Source: Siminovitchia thermophila
Lineage (GTDB): Bacteria; Bacillota; Bacilli; Bacillales; Bacillaceae_C
DNA: 64,000 nt
Direction of reading: 5' to 3'
Assembly: GCF_016909185.1 (NCBI RefSeq)
Contig: NZ_JAFBFH010000005.1
Span: 62,001 to 126,000 of the forward strand
In this document: positions 1-9,287 of the stretch, piece after piece
How positions within the stretch are numbered: the stretch's first letter is position 1
Layout: each line of letters opens with the position of its first letter
Translations under genes and position numbers: made by a program
Notes under the pieces: generated by a model
Seen by the model: only the letters and a program-made list of their open reading frames with translations
Database searches by the model: none
What the model was told of the DNA's origin: nothing

Positions 1-1
1 A

Positions 2-106
2 ATCGAAAATGGCTACCAGCTTACCTCTTCATATATTTATAAATTATTGACCGGCCAGGTTTTCCTGTTAGAGCAGAAGGAGAAGCAGAAAAAAGGTACG
101 GATTAG
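2..106 (+). CDS. 3' end of an unidentified gene (partial)
   Basis: An open frame enters from the left edge and stops at a TAG at 104-106, giving the last 34 residues of a protein with a lysine-rich tail. A strong intrinsic terminator begins seven bases after the stop, which is the main reason to accept it as a real gene end. The tail has no motif I recognise, so no function is proposed. Confidence 0.5.
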   Translation: MENGYQLTSSYIYKLLTGQVFLLEQKEKQKKGTD

Positions 107-112
107 ACCAGT

Positions 113-152
113 CCCGAATGCGAGCCATATGGCTTGCGTTCGGGAATTTTTT
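113..152 (+). terminator. intrinsic terminator of the left-edge gene
   Basis: CCCGAATGCGAGCC pairs along its full length, allowing G-U pairs, with GGCTTGCGTTCGGG across an ATAT loop. A run of six T follows. Confidence 0.9.
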
Positions 153-179
153 GTCCGAAAGAAACTTGAAATATAGTCC

Positions 180-655
180 AAGTACTTGGAACACGAAGCA
201 ATACTTCCCAAATGATCAAACGAAACTCCGATTATCGGCAAATACTTCAAGGATTGAAGGCCACTCTGGTTGTAGGTACATACTCTCAAGGATTGAACTC
301 CACTCCGTTTGTTGGAAAATACTCTCCAAAAGATTTAACGCCACTCTGTTTGTTGGAAAATACTCGCAAAAAGGTTGAAGGCCACTTGGTTTATCGGCTA
401 ATACACTTCGGATGATCGAAGGCCACTCCGGTTGTCGGTACATACTCTCAAGGACCGAACGCCACTCCATTTGTTGGAAAATACTCTCCAAAAGATTTAA
501 CGCCACTCCAGTTATCGGTACAATACGATCTAAAAGATTGAAGGCAACTTCGATTGTCGGAAAATGTTCTCCAAAAGATTGAACTCCACTCCGATTATCG
601 GTACATACTCTCCAAAAGATTGACTAACCTCGGTTATTGGTAAATGCTCCTTCTC
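180..655. repeat. degenerate intergenic tandem array 1 (about 40-bp unit)
   Basis: About eleven diverged copies of a 39-42 bp unit lie head to tail. The recurring core reads CCACTCC-rTTrTCGG-TAcATACTCTCcAAA-GATTGAA, and the two halves of each unit are about 20 bp. Copies differ by substitutions and 1-2 bp indels. The array lies between a terminator and the next gene. Short open frames inside it come from the repeat and are not credible genes. Confidence 0.85.
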
Positions 656-746
656 CGATTTTCCGGGAGAACTACCAATATGCACATGATCTGTGAACGA
701 CAGGGAATGCTATGTATGAGTATTTTTTGTCAAGGAGGAATGTTTT

Positions 747-1481
747 ATGAAAAAGATGTGTGCCGGAATGCTGTTGCTGTTAACTTTCGTAGTTGGTTTC
801 GCCGGAACAGCGATGGCGGGCGATGTTGAATTAGGCAAGGAATTGGGGAAGCGCAATTTTACAGCGGAGCAAGTAAATAAAAGTGATCCGGAGTTAACGA
901 AAAAATACGCCGAGATGTTGGGCATCGACACGGAAGGGAAAGATACGGAAACCTTACATAAGGAAATAAAAGAAAAGTATTTGCAAAAGCAAGCAGGGGA
1001 ATTTGGTATCAGCACTGAAGGGAAAACAACGGAACAATTAGAAAAGGAAATCCAGATGGTTTGGATGAAAAATATCGCGAAGCAATATGGTATTCAAACA
1101 GAAGGCAAGGATTTGAACACATTAAAGAAAGAGGTCAAAAAGGCGAGGCTCAGTGAACAAGCGCATGAACTCGGCATTTCAACAGAAGGAAAGTCGTTAA
1201 AGGAGTTAAGGAAAGAAGTTTGGGAAGCACAAGTTCTGAAGCATGCAGAAGAGTTGGGAATCTCCACGGAAGGCAAGGATCTTCGCGAACTGGCCAAAGA
1301 AGTGAGACATACGATGATTCACCGGGCCGCTGAAAAGCTGGGAGTGAATACAGACGGAAAGTCTGACGAAGAAATTTTCCATGAGATTATGATTAACCAC
1401 GGTGAAAAAGCAAGGGAAATGAAATTGTTTCCTTTTAAGGAAGAGAAAATTATTTTCATGGAAGGACATCCGGGAATGTAA
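747..1481 (+). CDS. secreted protein with six 28-residue repeats
   Basis: A 244-residue protein starts at ATG 747 behind a strong AAGGAGGA site at 732-739. Residues 1-24 form a Sec signal peptide with a likely AMA|GD cleavage site. Residues 55-222 are six exactly 28-residue repeats starting at 55, 83, 111, 139, 167 and 195. Each carries a core like LGISTEGK-s-ELxKEv followed by a charged helix. The repeats are hydrophilic and probably helical, and there is no catalytic motif. The gene stands alone after the repeat array with no obvious operon partner. I do not recognise the family. A surface-exposed or spore-associated binding role is only a guess. Confidence 0.85.
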   Translation: MKKMCAGMLLLLTFVVGFAGTAMAGDVELGKELGKRNFTAEQVNKSDPELTKKYAEMLGIDTEGKDTETLHKEIKEKYLQKQAGEFGISTEGKTTEQLEKEIQMVWMKNIAKQYGIQTEGKDLNTLKKEVKKARLSEQAHELGISTEGKSLKELRKEVWEAQVLKHAEELGISTEGKDLRELAKEVRHTMIHRAAEKLGVNTDGKSDEEIFHEIMINHGEKAREMKLFPFKEEKIIFMEGHPGM

Positions 1482-1750
1482 AGGAAAACGCGCCCACCTA
1501 AATGGAAAAGTGAGACGATCCCAACACGTTAAAGTTTTATATGAAGCAGTCTGTTGGCTGGAATGAAGACGGTACAGAGCCGGACTCATGCCAGCCAATT
1601 TCTGTTCGATGGGTTAGTATTGTAGTACTGGATGTATTGCCTCAATTTTTTTAAACTCTTCGTATGTAGCAGGTTGCTTCCCTGTCATACATCATATATG
1701 CGCTTCTTTTATGCGATTAAAGCGCCCGTTTATTGAACCTTTATGTCATA

Positions 1751-2298
1751 TCAGATAGTGAGTAAGGAAGATTTCTTTTCAATCACAGCTTTTATCGTTG
1801 AAACACTTTGTTCGATTGATTGATTTGTTGTGTCAATAATATTGGATTCAAGGGAACCCAGATTGTTAAATTGCGCCCACATTTTTTCCACCAATTTAAT
1901 GTTGGCATCTTCGTCCAATTTGGCACGGTTAATGGCTCGTTTCATTGTTTCTTCTTTGGCCGCTCTTAAAATAATGTAATGTACTTCATAATGATCTTGT
2001 ACAACTTTAAACCATGGCTCCAGAAACCAAGGACCAACGATTCCATCTACAATCACATCGTACCCACCACGCGCCAAACGTTTTGCAGCTTCCAAAAAAG
2101 CTTCCATTACAACTAAGTTTTGTTCTTGTGATTCCGGTGAAAATGGGGTATTACCCCCTTTTGAATATAGTGATAAAAATCATCCGTGTGCATATGTACT
2201 GACTTTGATAAATTAGATTCTTTAGCAACAATATATGCCGTTGTACTTTTACCAGCCCCTGGTGAACCAGTAATGATCATAATTCTGCCTTGATTCAT
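1751..2298 (-). pseudogene. P-loop (AAA_33-type) small-molecule kinase, frameshifted
   Basis: Two abutting frames together make a single-domain P-loop kinase of about 180 residues. The N-terminal part has the Walker A motif GSPGAGKST right after the start at 2298, with GAGGAG as ribosome site. The C-terminal part starts at QNLVVMEAF and continues through DVIVDGI to the end. The reading frame breaks at a run of four G (plus strand 2145-2148). One more G would restore the expected GVIPP joint. This may be a recent inactivation or a homopolymer sequencing error. The protein resembles the chloramphenicol-phosphotransferase/AAA_33 kinases of Bacillus. Its substrate is unknown. Confidence 0.75.
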
Positions 2299-2401
2299 AA
2301 ATATCTCCTCTTCCATTCCGGGACGTTATCCCAAGGTTTTTTAGTTGTCTCAAAAAAACATTAGAAGAGTGATCGAACGAATTTTCTTAAGTGATACCGG
2401 C

Positions 2402-3016
2402 TTACTGATAAAGCCCTCCAGTGTACAGTTTCACAAGGTTTACCGCCACTTTTTCAAAGTCCCCGTCTACTTCTTCCAACACGAGATCCCACATGAGCTG
2501 TTCGTTCATGTAAAACCAACCTTTGGCGATAAGGGATGCATCCAAGTCCGGACGCGCAAGACCTGTTTTTTGAACGAAGTCGATATCGGTGGTAATGCCG
2601 TTAATAAAGCGGGTGCGAATGTTATTCCATTTTTCACTGACAATTTCTGAAGCGCCGATGGCTTCCTTTACAATTTGCATGATCGCTTTTTCTTCCAATG
2701 CGGCTTTTAAAAATAGCTGTGTTTGTTTTTGTATCTGGGAAAAGGCTTCTTCTTTTGTTTTAGGTCGGAACGGAAGATCCGCCACCTCATACATCTTTTG
2801 CATGATCGTTTCCATTAACTCCACAAACAATTCATCTTTGTTCCGGAAATACACATACGCGGTGCCGTATCCTGTATGGGCCATTTTATTAATTTGGGTC
2901 ATTGTTGCTTTTTGAAATCCATTTTCGAGAAAAACGGCGCGGCCGGCCTTCAGCAGATTTTCTCTCGTTTGAAGGGCTTTCATTTGCCGTTTCGTTAATT
3001 GTTCTGTTCCTTCCAT
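2402..3016 (-). CDS. TetR/AcrR-family regulator, probable controller of the kyn operon
   Basis: A 204-residue protein starts at ATG 3016 behind GAGAGGA. An in-frame extension to 3097 is possible but lacks a ribosome site. Residues 10-60 form a TetR helix-turn-helix (ATMTQINKMAHTGYGTAYVYF) followed by an all-helical ligand domain. It is divergent from kynU. The spacer holds two copies of a 13-bp palindrome over the kyn -35 box, so this regulator is the natural candidate to bind there. The ligand could be kynurenine or tryptophan, which is inference. The better-known kyn regulators of proteobacteria are Lrp-type, so a TetR here would be a different solution. Confidence 0.85.
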   Translation of the reverse strand: MEGTEQLTKRQMKALQTRENLLKAGRAVFLENGFQKATMTQINKMAHTGYGTAYVYFRNKDELFVELMETIMQKMYEVADLPFRPKTKEEAFSQIQKQTQLFLKAALEEKAIMQIVKEAIGASEIVSEKWNNIRTRFINGITTDIDFVQKTGLARPDLDASLIAKGWFYMNEQLMWDLVLEEVDGDFEKVAVNLVKLYTGGLYQ

Positions 3017-3053
3017 TTTGTTCGTCCTCTCAGAATGAAAGATGTCTATGTAT

Positions 3054-3082
3054 ATATTAGCTTGTATGTATGTAACAGGCAA
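3054..3082 (-). promoter_or_regulatory. promoter of the TetR gene
   Basis: On the minus strand TTGCCT and TAATAT are separated by 17 bp, about 40 bp upstream of the TetR start. Confidence 0.6.
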
Positions 3083-3091
3083 ATATTTCAT

Positions 3092-3118
3092 TGACATTAT
3101 GTCATTGACTTGATGTCA
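3092..3118. promoter_or_regulatory. two tandem palindromic operators between tetR and kynU
   Basis: TGACATTATGTCA at 3092-3104 is a perfect 13-bp inverted repeat. TGACTTGATGTCA at 3106-3118 is a near copy (two mismatches) 14 bp further on. The second copy overlaps the kyn -35 box, which suits repression by the divergent TetR protein. Confidence 0.7.
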
Positions 3119-3134
3119 TCGTCTGGGTTATATT
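3105..3134 (+). promoter_or_regulatory. sigma-A promoter of the kyn operon
   Basis: TTGACT (3105-3110) and TATATT (3129-3134) are separated by 18 bp, 41 bp upstream of the kynU start. The -35 box lies inside an operator palindrome. Confidence 0.65.
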
Positions 3135-3174
3135 ATGATTATAGTCAACTATCGGTTATGAAGGAGAATTTTAT

Positions 3175-4458
3175 ATGAATGAAAACGCTTATTTAACACA
3201 AGAATATGCACGTCAGCTGGATGAAGAGGACGAACTGAAGCAGTATCGGGAAGAATTTTATATTCAACCCGGAATCATTTATATGGATGGAAATTCGCTC
3301 GGTCTGCTGTCGAAGCGGGCAGAAGACTCTCTTTGGCGGATGCTAGATTCCTGGAAGACATATGGTATAGATGGCTGGACGAAGGGAGAACATCCGTGGT
3401 TTTATTTTTCCGAGAAACTGGGCGAGATGACTGCTCCTCTTATTGGCGCCAAGCCCGAAGAAGTCATTGTCACCGGATCGACGACCGTGAACTTGCACCA
3501 AATCGTCTCAACTTTTTTCAAACCTAAAGGAAATAGAACAAAAATTCTTGCCGATGAGTTGAATTTTCCGACAGACATTTACGCATTGAAAAGCCAACTG
3601 GGTATACATGGTCTTGATCCGGAAGAGCATTTGATTCAAGTAAAAAGCGCTGACGGCCAGACGCTTTGCGAAGAGGATATTATCAATGCAATGACGGACG
3701 ACGTGGCATTGATTGTCCTTGCCGGAGTACTCTATCGCAGCGGGCAAATCTTGGATATGGAACGCTTGACGAAAGAAGCGCATAAACGGGGGATTTTGAT
3801 TGCCTTTGACTTGTGCCATTCAATCGGCGCCATTCCCCATCAATTAAGTGAGTGGGGTGTCGATTTTGCCTTTTGGTGTTCATACAAACATTTAAATGGC
3901 GGTCCCGGCGCGGTGGCTGGCCTGTATGTCAATGAAGCGCATTTTGGAGCGAACCCCGGACTTGCGGGCTGGTTTGGATCGCATAAAGAAAAGCAATTTG
4001 ATATGGAACATACACTGACACCAGCGCCTGATGCGGGAGCATTTCAAATGGGAACGCCGCACCTTCTGAGCGCGGCGCCATTATACGGTTCTTTAACGAT
4101 GTTCAACGAAGTGGGCATCGAAAAAATTCGCAAAAAATCGTTGGACATGACAGAATATATGATGAAGTTAATTGACGCAGAATTAAAGGATTTCGGATTT
4201 GTCGTTGCCAATCCGCGTGACGAGGATAAAAGAGGCGGACATATTTATCTTGAACATGATGAAGCGGCGAGAATTTGCAAGGCGTTAAAAGAAAATGGCA
4301 TTATTCCGGATTTCCGGACGCCGAAAGGAATACGCTTGGCTCCGGTTGCCCTCTACAACACGTATGAAGAAGTATGGAGAACGGTTCAAGCATTGAAGAA
4401 GATTATGGCCGAAGAACAATACAAGCAGTTTGAAAATAAAAGAGACGTAGTCGCATAG
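3175..4458 (+). CDS. kynU: kynureninase
   Basis: This 427-residue PLP enzyme cleaves L-kynurenine to anthranilate and L-alanine. The length is normal for the family. The PLP lysine is K238 in the diagnostic [11 protein letters not shown] motif, and YMDGNSLG near residue 40 is also typical. The start at 3175 has AAGGAG at 3161-3166. It is the first gene of a plus-strand operon with kynA, an NSS transporter and kynB. A hairpin with GGAACGGGC-type arms sits between kynU and kynA. No anthranilate-degrading genes follow, so anthranilate is either exported or used elsewhere. Confidence 0.95.
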   Translation: MNENAYLTQEYARQLDEEDELKQYREEFYIQPGIIYMDGNSLGLLSKRAEDSLWRMLDSWKTYGIDGWTKGEHPWFYFSEKLGEMTAPLIGAKPEEVIVTGSTTVNLHQIVSTFFKPKGNRTKILADELNFPTDIYALKSQLGIHGLDPEEHLIQVKSADGQTLCEEDIINAMTDDVALIVLAGVLYRSGQILDMERLTKEAHKRGILIAFDLCHSIGAIPHQLSEWGVDFAFWCSYKHLNGGPGAVAGLYVNEAHFGANPGLAGWFGSHKEKQFDMEHTLTPAPDAGAFQMGTPHLLSAAPLYGSLTMFNEVGIEKIRKKSLDMTEYMMKLIDAELKDFGFVVANPRDEDKRGGHIYLEHDEAARICKALKENGIIPDFRTPKGIRLAPVALYNTYEEVWRTVQALKKIMAEEQYKQFENKRDVVA

Positions 4459-4559
4459 TGTATGTTGGAAAACGGGACGCGGTCGGCACTGCCCGTTCCA
4501 TTTCATCTAAAGTGGAGGCGATTTCACTAACTTTGTGAATGTTAAAAGGGGGAGACAAC

Positions 4560-5414
4560 ATGGCAAAATCCATTTCGGAACTTCATCAAAAACTTGAAAG
4601 TGAAAAGGGTATTTATACGGATTTTAAAAAAGACATGACATATGGGGAGTATTTGGGGCTAGAGAAAATTTTATCGAGTCAGAAAAGGCTGTCCGATCAC
4701 CATGATGAAATGTTGTTTATCATTATTCATCAAGTGAGTGAGCTGTGGATGAAGCTCATATTGCATGAAATGACAGCAGCCATCCAGGCAATTGAAAAAG
4801 GGGAATTGCATGCCGCTTTCAAAATGCTGTCACGAGTATCAAAAACACAAACACAAATTATTCAAGCTTGGGATGTTTTATCGACACTTACACCCGCGGA
4901 ATACCTGGAGTTTCGTGATTCCCTTGGCCGGGCCTCGGGTTTTCAATCGTACCAATACAGATTGATCGAGTTTGCCCTCGGCTACAAATCAACCCATATT
5001 TTAACAATATACGAGAAAGATCCAAAAGTGCATGAAATGCTTCAGCAGGCCCACCAAGCTCCAAGCATTTACGATGTGTCCATTCAAGCATTGGCTCGCG
5101 CAGGATTTCCGATCAATCCGGAATTGTTGAACCGCGACTTTTCCAAAACGTACGGAGGAGATCCGACGGTTGCGGCTGCCTGGAAGGAAGTGTACCGTAA
5201 TGTGGATCAATATTGGGATTTGTACGAGCTGGCAGAAAAGCTTGTCGATATTGAGGATTGGCTCCAGCAATGGCGCTTCCGCCATATGAAAACTGTCGAG
5301 CGTATTATCGGCTTTAAAACAGGGACAGGTGGTTCTTCCGGAGTTAATTATTTGAAACAAGTATTAGATCATCGTTTCTTCCCTGAATTGTGGGATTTGA
5401 GAACAGAGCTGTAA
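4560..5414 (+). CDS. kynA: tryptophan 2,3-dioxygenase
   Basis: This 284-residue haem enzyme opens the indole ring of L-tryptophan to N-formylkynurenine, the first step of the pathway. It has the family block [14 protein letters not shown] near residue 57. The proximal haem ligand is probably H242 in [11 protein letters not shown], followed by the substrate-binding loop [11 protein letters not shown]. The start at 4560 (MAKSIS) is preferred over an upstream ATG at 4539 because the GGGGGAG ribosome site lies between them. Confidence 0.95.
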   Translation: MAKSISELHQKLESEKGIYTDFKKDMTYGEYLGLEKILSSQKRLSDHHDEMLFIIIHQVSELWMKLILHEMTAAIQAIEKGELHAAFKMLSRVSKTQTQIIQAWDVLSTLTPAEYLEFRDSLGRASGFQSYQYRLIEFALGYKSTHILTIYEKDPKVHEMLQQAHQAPSIYDVSIQALARAGFPINPELLNRDFSKTYGGDPTVAAAWKEVYRNVDQYWDLYELAEKLVDIEDWLQQWRFRHMKTVERIIGFKTGTGGSSGVNYLKQVLDHRFFPELWDLRTEL

Positions 5415-5490
5415 AATAGAAAGATGACGCACCCGGGATCTTTTAAAATTTCGCGGAAGGGAAGGTGGGGAGCGCACCTTCAGCATACGT

Positions 5491-5519
5491 CAACGCCGGT
5501 AAGCAGCCGGCGGTGTTTT
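5491..5519 (+). terminator. weak terminator or attenuator between kynA and the transporter
   Basis: CAACGCCGG pairs with CCGGCGGTG (one mismatch) around a 7-nt loop, followed by TTTTAT. It lies inside the operon, so it probably only lowers downstream expression. Confidence 0.4.
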
Positions 5520-5561
5520 ATATAAATTGAAAGACTATTTGGACAAACAGGGGGAAATGGT

Positions 5562-6905
5562 ATGGAAGAAAGAAAGGAACAATGGTCATCCAAGCTTGGC
5601 TTTATTTTGGCTTCCGCCGGGGCGGCGATCGGCTTGGGGGCCATTTGGAAGTTCCCATATGTAACTGGAATGAGCGGCGGCGGAGCTTTTTTTCTCATTT
5701 TTGTCGTATTCACTTTGTTAATCGGACTGCCAATGCTCATTTCGGAGTTTATTATCGGGAGAGGGAGTGGCAGGGAGGCGCTTAGCGCATACAAAAAGTT
5801 GGCTCCCGATAGTTTCTGGGTGTGGGTCGGCAGGCTCGGCTTACTTGGTTGTTTTTTGCTTCTTTCCTTTTATAGTGTTGTCGGGGGCTGGGTGCTTATT
5901 TATAGCGGTTTGTCGCTCCCCGGGAAAATTATTGCCGACGGCGCCAATTATCCGGACTTGTTTGGAGCAGTGACCGGTTCTCCGTGGATCACGCTACTGG
6001 GACTGCTTTTGTTTACGCTCGCCAACGTGCTTGTCATTGCCTCGGGAGTTCAAAATGGTATCGAAAAAGCGAATAAATATATGATGCCGCTTTTGTTTCT
6101 CTTTTTTATCATTCTTGTCATTCGCTCCTTGACGCTTGATGGCGCGATGGAGGGCGTGAAGTTTTTTCTGGCTCCCGATTTTTCAAACATAACGGGTGAA
6201 TCGCTGTTATATGCTTTGGGACAATCATTCTTTTCGCTCGCTGTCGGCTTTTCGTGCATGGTCACGTACAGTTCTTATTTGAAAAAAGATGTCAGCCTGA
6301 CTTCCTCTGCCGGATCGGTTGTGGGAATGAATATATTCGTTTCATTATTGGCAGGGTTAGCGATTTTTCCGGTTGTATTCGCTTTCGGATATGAGCCGGC
6401 GGAAGGTCCGGGACTACTTTTTATTGTGTTGCCGTCTGTTTTTTCGCAGTTGCCTTTCGGTGAAGTGTTCTTAAGCATGTTCTTGCTTTTGTTTTTATTT
6501 GCCACATTGACGTCATCATTCAGTTTATACGAAATCATAGTTGCAGCTTTCACCGCAAATGGAAAGCGGTCAAGGAAACAAGTCACCTGGCTTGCAGGAG
6601 TTGTGATTTTTATTGCAGCGATCCCAGCTGCATTGTCCTCTAGCAGTCTTTCCAACTTTACGATTTTTGGCAAAAGTGTTTTTGATGCGACCGATTATTT
6701 GGTGAGTAATCTCATGCTTCCATTTGGCAGTTTGTTGATTGCGCTGTTCATTATCCATCGAATGGATAAGGTCCTCGTTAAGGAAGAATTTTTGTTGAAT
6801 GGCACCATCGCTCCGGGTTTTTATTCCGGATGGCGCCTGCTGATGACTTGGATTGTCCCCGCTACGATTGTGGTGGTATTCTTAAATACGTTGGGACTCA
6901 TTTAA
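5562..6905 (+). CDS. NSS-family Na+-dependent transporter, probable tryptophan importer
   Basis: A 447-residue membrane protein with about eleven helices. Helix 1 carries the neurotransmitter:sodium symporter signature (GFILASAGAAIGLGAIWKFPY), which contains the unwound Na+/substrate site of LeuT/TnaT-type carriers. The GGGGGAAA ribosome site precedes ATG 5562. Its place between kynA and kynB, 15 bp before kynB, makes L-tryptophan or kynurenine the likely substrate. The substrate is inferred from context, while the family is clear. Confidence 0.9.
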   Translation: MEERKEQWSSKLGFILASAGAAIGLGAIWKFPYVTGMSGGGAFFLIFVVFTLLIGLPMLISEFIIGRGSGREALSAYKKLAPDSFWVWVGRLGLLGCFLLLSFYSVVGGWVLIYSGLSLPGKIIADGANYPDLFGAVTGSPWITLLGLLLFTLANVLVIASGVQNGIEKANKYMMPLLFLFFIILVIRSLTLDGAMEGVKFFLAPDFSNITGESLLYALGQSFFSLAVGFSCMVTYSSYLKKDVSLTSSAGSVVGMNIFVSLLAGLAIFPVVFAFGYEPAEGPGLLFIVLPSVFSQLPFGEVFLSMFLLLFLFATLTSSFSLYEIIVAAFTANGKRSRKQVTWLAGVVIFIAAIPAALSSSSLSNFTIFGKSVFDATDYLVSNLMLPFGSLLIALFIIHRMDKVLVKEEFLLNGTIAPGFYSGWRLLMTWIVPATIVVVFLNTLGLI

Positions 6906-6919
6906 ATGGAGTGATATAG

Positions 6920-7549
6920 ATGGAGAAAAAGAAATGGATTGATATTTCGCAGCCGCTGACAAATGAAATGGCTGTTTGGCCAGGGGATACGCCGTTTTCT
7001 TTTCAACTCAGTTATACCAAAGAGCAAACTGGCTCGGTCAATATCGGTCAGATAACGACAAGTGTTCATTCCGGAACTCATATTGATGCGCCATTTCATT
7101 TTGATCATGAGGGAAAAAAAGTACATGAACTGGATATTGACCTTTATATTGGGACTGCCCGGGTCATTGATGTCACGGGATATGAGAGCGTGGGGCGCGC
7201 TGAGCTTGAGCCGTTTGGGATTGAAGGGGTGCCCCGGCTTCTTTTACGGACCATGACGGACAGGGATTTGACGGTTTTTCCGGAAAAATATACCGTTTTG
7301 CGTGAAGATGTTGGGCCTTATTTAAAGGAAAAAGGGGTTCGCTTGCTTGGAATCGATACGCCATCCGTTGACCCCGTTGACAGCAAAAAAATGCTGGCAC
7401 ATCACTCTCTCCATGAAAACGACGTGTTTATTTTAGAGAACATTGTATTGGAAAAGGTAGAACCTGGTAACTATGAATTAATTGCCCTCCCCCTTGCGAT
7501 TGAAGGAGCGGACGGAAGCCCGGTTCGCGCAGTGATAAGGCCTATTTAG
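6920..7549 (+). CDS. kynB: kynurenine formamidase
   Basis: A 209-residue cyclase-family metal hydrolase that converts N-formylkynurenine to kynurenine and formate. The metal-binding motif HSGTHIDAPFHF is at about residues 51-62, and WPGDTPF near residue 21 is also typical. It ends the kyn operon and is followed nine bases later by a strong terminator. Gene order (U, A, transporter, B) does not follow reaction order (A, B, U). Confidence 0.93.
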   Translation: MEKKKWIDISQPLTNEMAVWPGDTPFSFQLSYTKEQTGSVNIGQITTSVHSGTHIDAPFHFDHEGKKVHELDIDLYIGTARVIDVTGYESVGRAELEPFGIEGVPRLLLRTMTDRDLTVFPEKYTVLREDVGPYLKEKGVRLLGIDTPSVDPVDSKKMLAHHSLHENDVFILENIVLEKVEPGNYELIALPLAIEGADGSPVRAVIRPI

Positions 7550-7557
7550 CCAACAAG

Positions 7558-7589
7558 AATGGACTCTGCGGGGGAGTCCATTTTCTTTT
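7558..7589 (+). terminator. terminator of the kyn operon
   Basis: AATGGACTC and GAGTCCATT form a perfect 9-bp stem with a G-rich loop, followed by TTTTCTTTT. The following 288 bp up to the next gene show no credible gene. Confidence 0.9.
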
Positions 7590-7877
7590 GGCGGCTCCGA
7601 ATGGCTCCCAGCCAACAGATAGCGATTCCTGTTCTCCCTACTAGAAACAGGACGGATGCCTATTTCCTGGGCTATATCAAAGAAAGTATCCATTTTCAGG
7701 AAAAAAACCTTTAGCTCCAGCTTTTAATGAGGCCGCTGTTAAAAGGCTGCTTCTGGTTCACAGTCCATGTTATTCAATCAAGTTTGATTTCCTGACTTGC
7801 TATCATCCCTTTCGGTTTTGTCGCAAACTTATGATAAAATAACTTCAATTATAATGAAGAAAAACGAGTGATGGATC

Positions 7878-9278
7878 ATGAACGAAGAAGATATTCTTGA
7901 AATGGAGTTAAAAGCCATATTGGACGCTTCGTATGACAATATCGTCATTACGGATGGTCAAGGAAAAGTGTTGAGGGCAAGTCCGAACTGCTTATCCATT
8001 TATGGAAAAGTAGCGGAAGAACTGATTGGAAAAAACGTTGATGAGTTGGAACGGAAAGGAATTTTTTCTCCCTCCGTTACGAGAAGAGTACTCGCCGAGA
8101 AAAAAGAAGTTCAGGTGATGCAGCATACACTGACGGGCCGCTCGGTCATGGCAACGGCTCTTCCGGTGTTTGATCATGAAGGCAACATGATCCGGGTCAT
8201 CAGTTTTTCACATGATTTAACGGAATTACGGCAGCTCAAGGAAGATTATGAAGAACTGCGCGCCAAAATGGAATATTATGAGAGCGAAATTCAGGAATTA
8301 CGGGATAAAGAACAAATTCTTGAGGGCATTACATTTAAGAGTAAAGAAATGCACAACATTTGGCAGCTTGTGCAGCGGGTCGCCATATCAGATGCGACCG
8401 TCGTGTTTCTGGGAGAATCGGGCGTCGGTAAAAACGTGTTTGCAAAAGCGATCCATGAAAAAAGTGATCGGAGAAAAGAGGCATTTATTGAGGTAAACTG
8501 CGGAGCTATTCCGGAAACATTGTTTGAATCGGAAATGTTTGGGTATGAGCGGGGAGCCTTTACCGGGGCGAACAAAGAAGGCAAGCCCGGATTAATTGAG
8601 CTGTCCAATCATGGCACACTTTTTTTAGATGAGGTCGGGGAGCTGCCGCTCGGACTTCAGGCAAAATTGCTGAAGGTGATTCAGGAAAAGAAAATAACCC
8701 GAATTGGCGGGACACAGCCGAAAAATATTAATTTCAGAATCATTGTCTCGACAAACAGGGATTTATGGGAGATGGTCCAGAAAGGACAATTTCGTGAAGA
8801 CCTCTACTATCGCCTGAATGTAGTGCCGATTACGATTCCGCCGCTCAGGGAGCGCAAGGATGATTTATTGCAGTTGTGCCACTTTTATTTGGAGAAATTT
8901 AATGAAAAATATAAAACCGATAAAGTTTTTCATCAGGCGACAGTCAACGCAATGCTCGATTATCAATGGCCGGGGAATGTCAGGGAGTTGGAGAATTTGG
9001 TCGAGCGGCTCGTCATTACGACAGAAGGCAGGGTAATTTATCCAAATGCTTTGCCTTTTTATGCACATGCTGCCGCAGCTTTACCTGACCTGGAGCCGGA
9101 AGGGGAAGGATGGGAAGAAGAAGGGGGAAGCTTGCAGCAGGCATTGGAGCAGGTGGAGATCCGCTGGTTGAAACGGGCCGCCAGACAATATAAAACAACC
9201 TATGAAATGGCCGAATACTTGGGCATCAGCCAGTCAAGCGTTGTTCGTAAGCTGAAAAAATACGGAATTAATTCATAA
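7878..9278 (+). CDS. PAS-AAA+ sigma-54 transcriptional activator
   Basis: A 466-residue enhancer-binding protein. Residues 10-120 are a PAS sensor, with a coiled-coil linker at about 115-145. The AAA+ domain has Walker A GESGVGK at 179-185, the sigma-54 contact loop GAFTGA at 226-231 and Walker B LFLDEV at 248-253. A Fis-type helix-turn-helix closes the protein (MAEYLGISQSSVVRKLKKYG). Walker A has Val for the usual Thr. A consensus -24/-12 promoter lies 96 bp after its stop, in front of the ureohydrolase operon it very likely activates. Its role parallels RocR, but its sensor is not related to a known arginine sensor as far as I can see. Confidence 0.92.
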   Translation: MNEEDILEMELKAILDASYDNIVITDGQGKVLRASPNCLSIYGKVAEELIGKNVDELERKGIFSPSVTRRVLAEKKEVQVMQHTLTGRSVMATALPVFDHEGNMIRVISFSHDLTELRQLKEDYEELRAKMEYYESEIQELRDKEQILEGITFKSKEMHNIWQLVQRVAISDATVVFLGESGVGKNVFAKAIHEKSDRRKEAFIEVNCGAIPETLFESEMFGYERGAFTGANKEGKPGLIELSNHGTLFLDEVGELPLGLQAKLLKVIQEKKITRIGGTQPKNINFRIIVSTNRDLWEMVQKGQFREDLYYRLNVVPITIPPLRERKDDLLQLCHFYLEKFNEKYKTDKVFHQATVNAMLDYQWPGNVRELENLVERLVITTEGRVIYPNALPFYAHAAAALPDLEPEGEGWEEEGGSLQQALEQVEIRWLKRAARQYKTTYEMAEYLGISQSSVVRKLKKYGINS

Positions 9279-9287
9279 ATGAATTAT

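Noticed and set aside
118-506. Several open frames of 60-96 codons on both strands
   Set aside because: They lie inside tandem array 1, their proteins repeat with the DNA period, and none has a ribosome site.
7620-7710. Short protein-like frame in the gap after kynB
   Set aside because: No start, no ribosome site and no family match. Probably chance.
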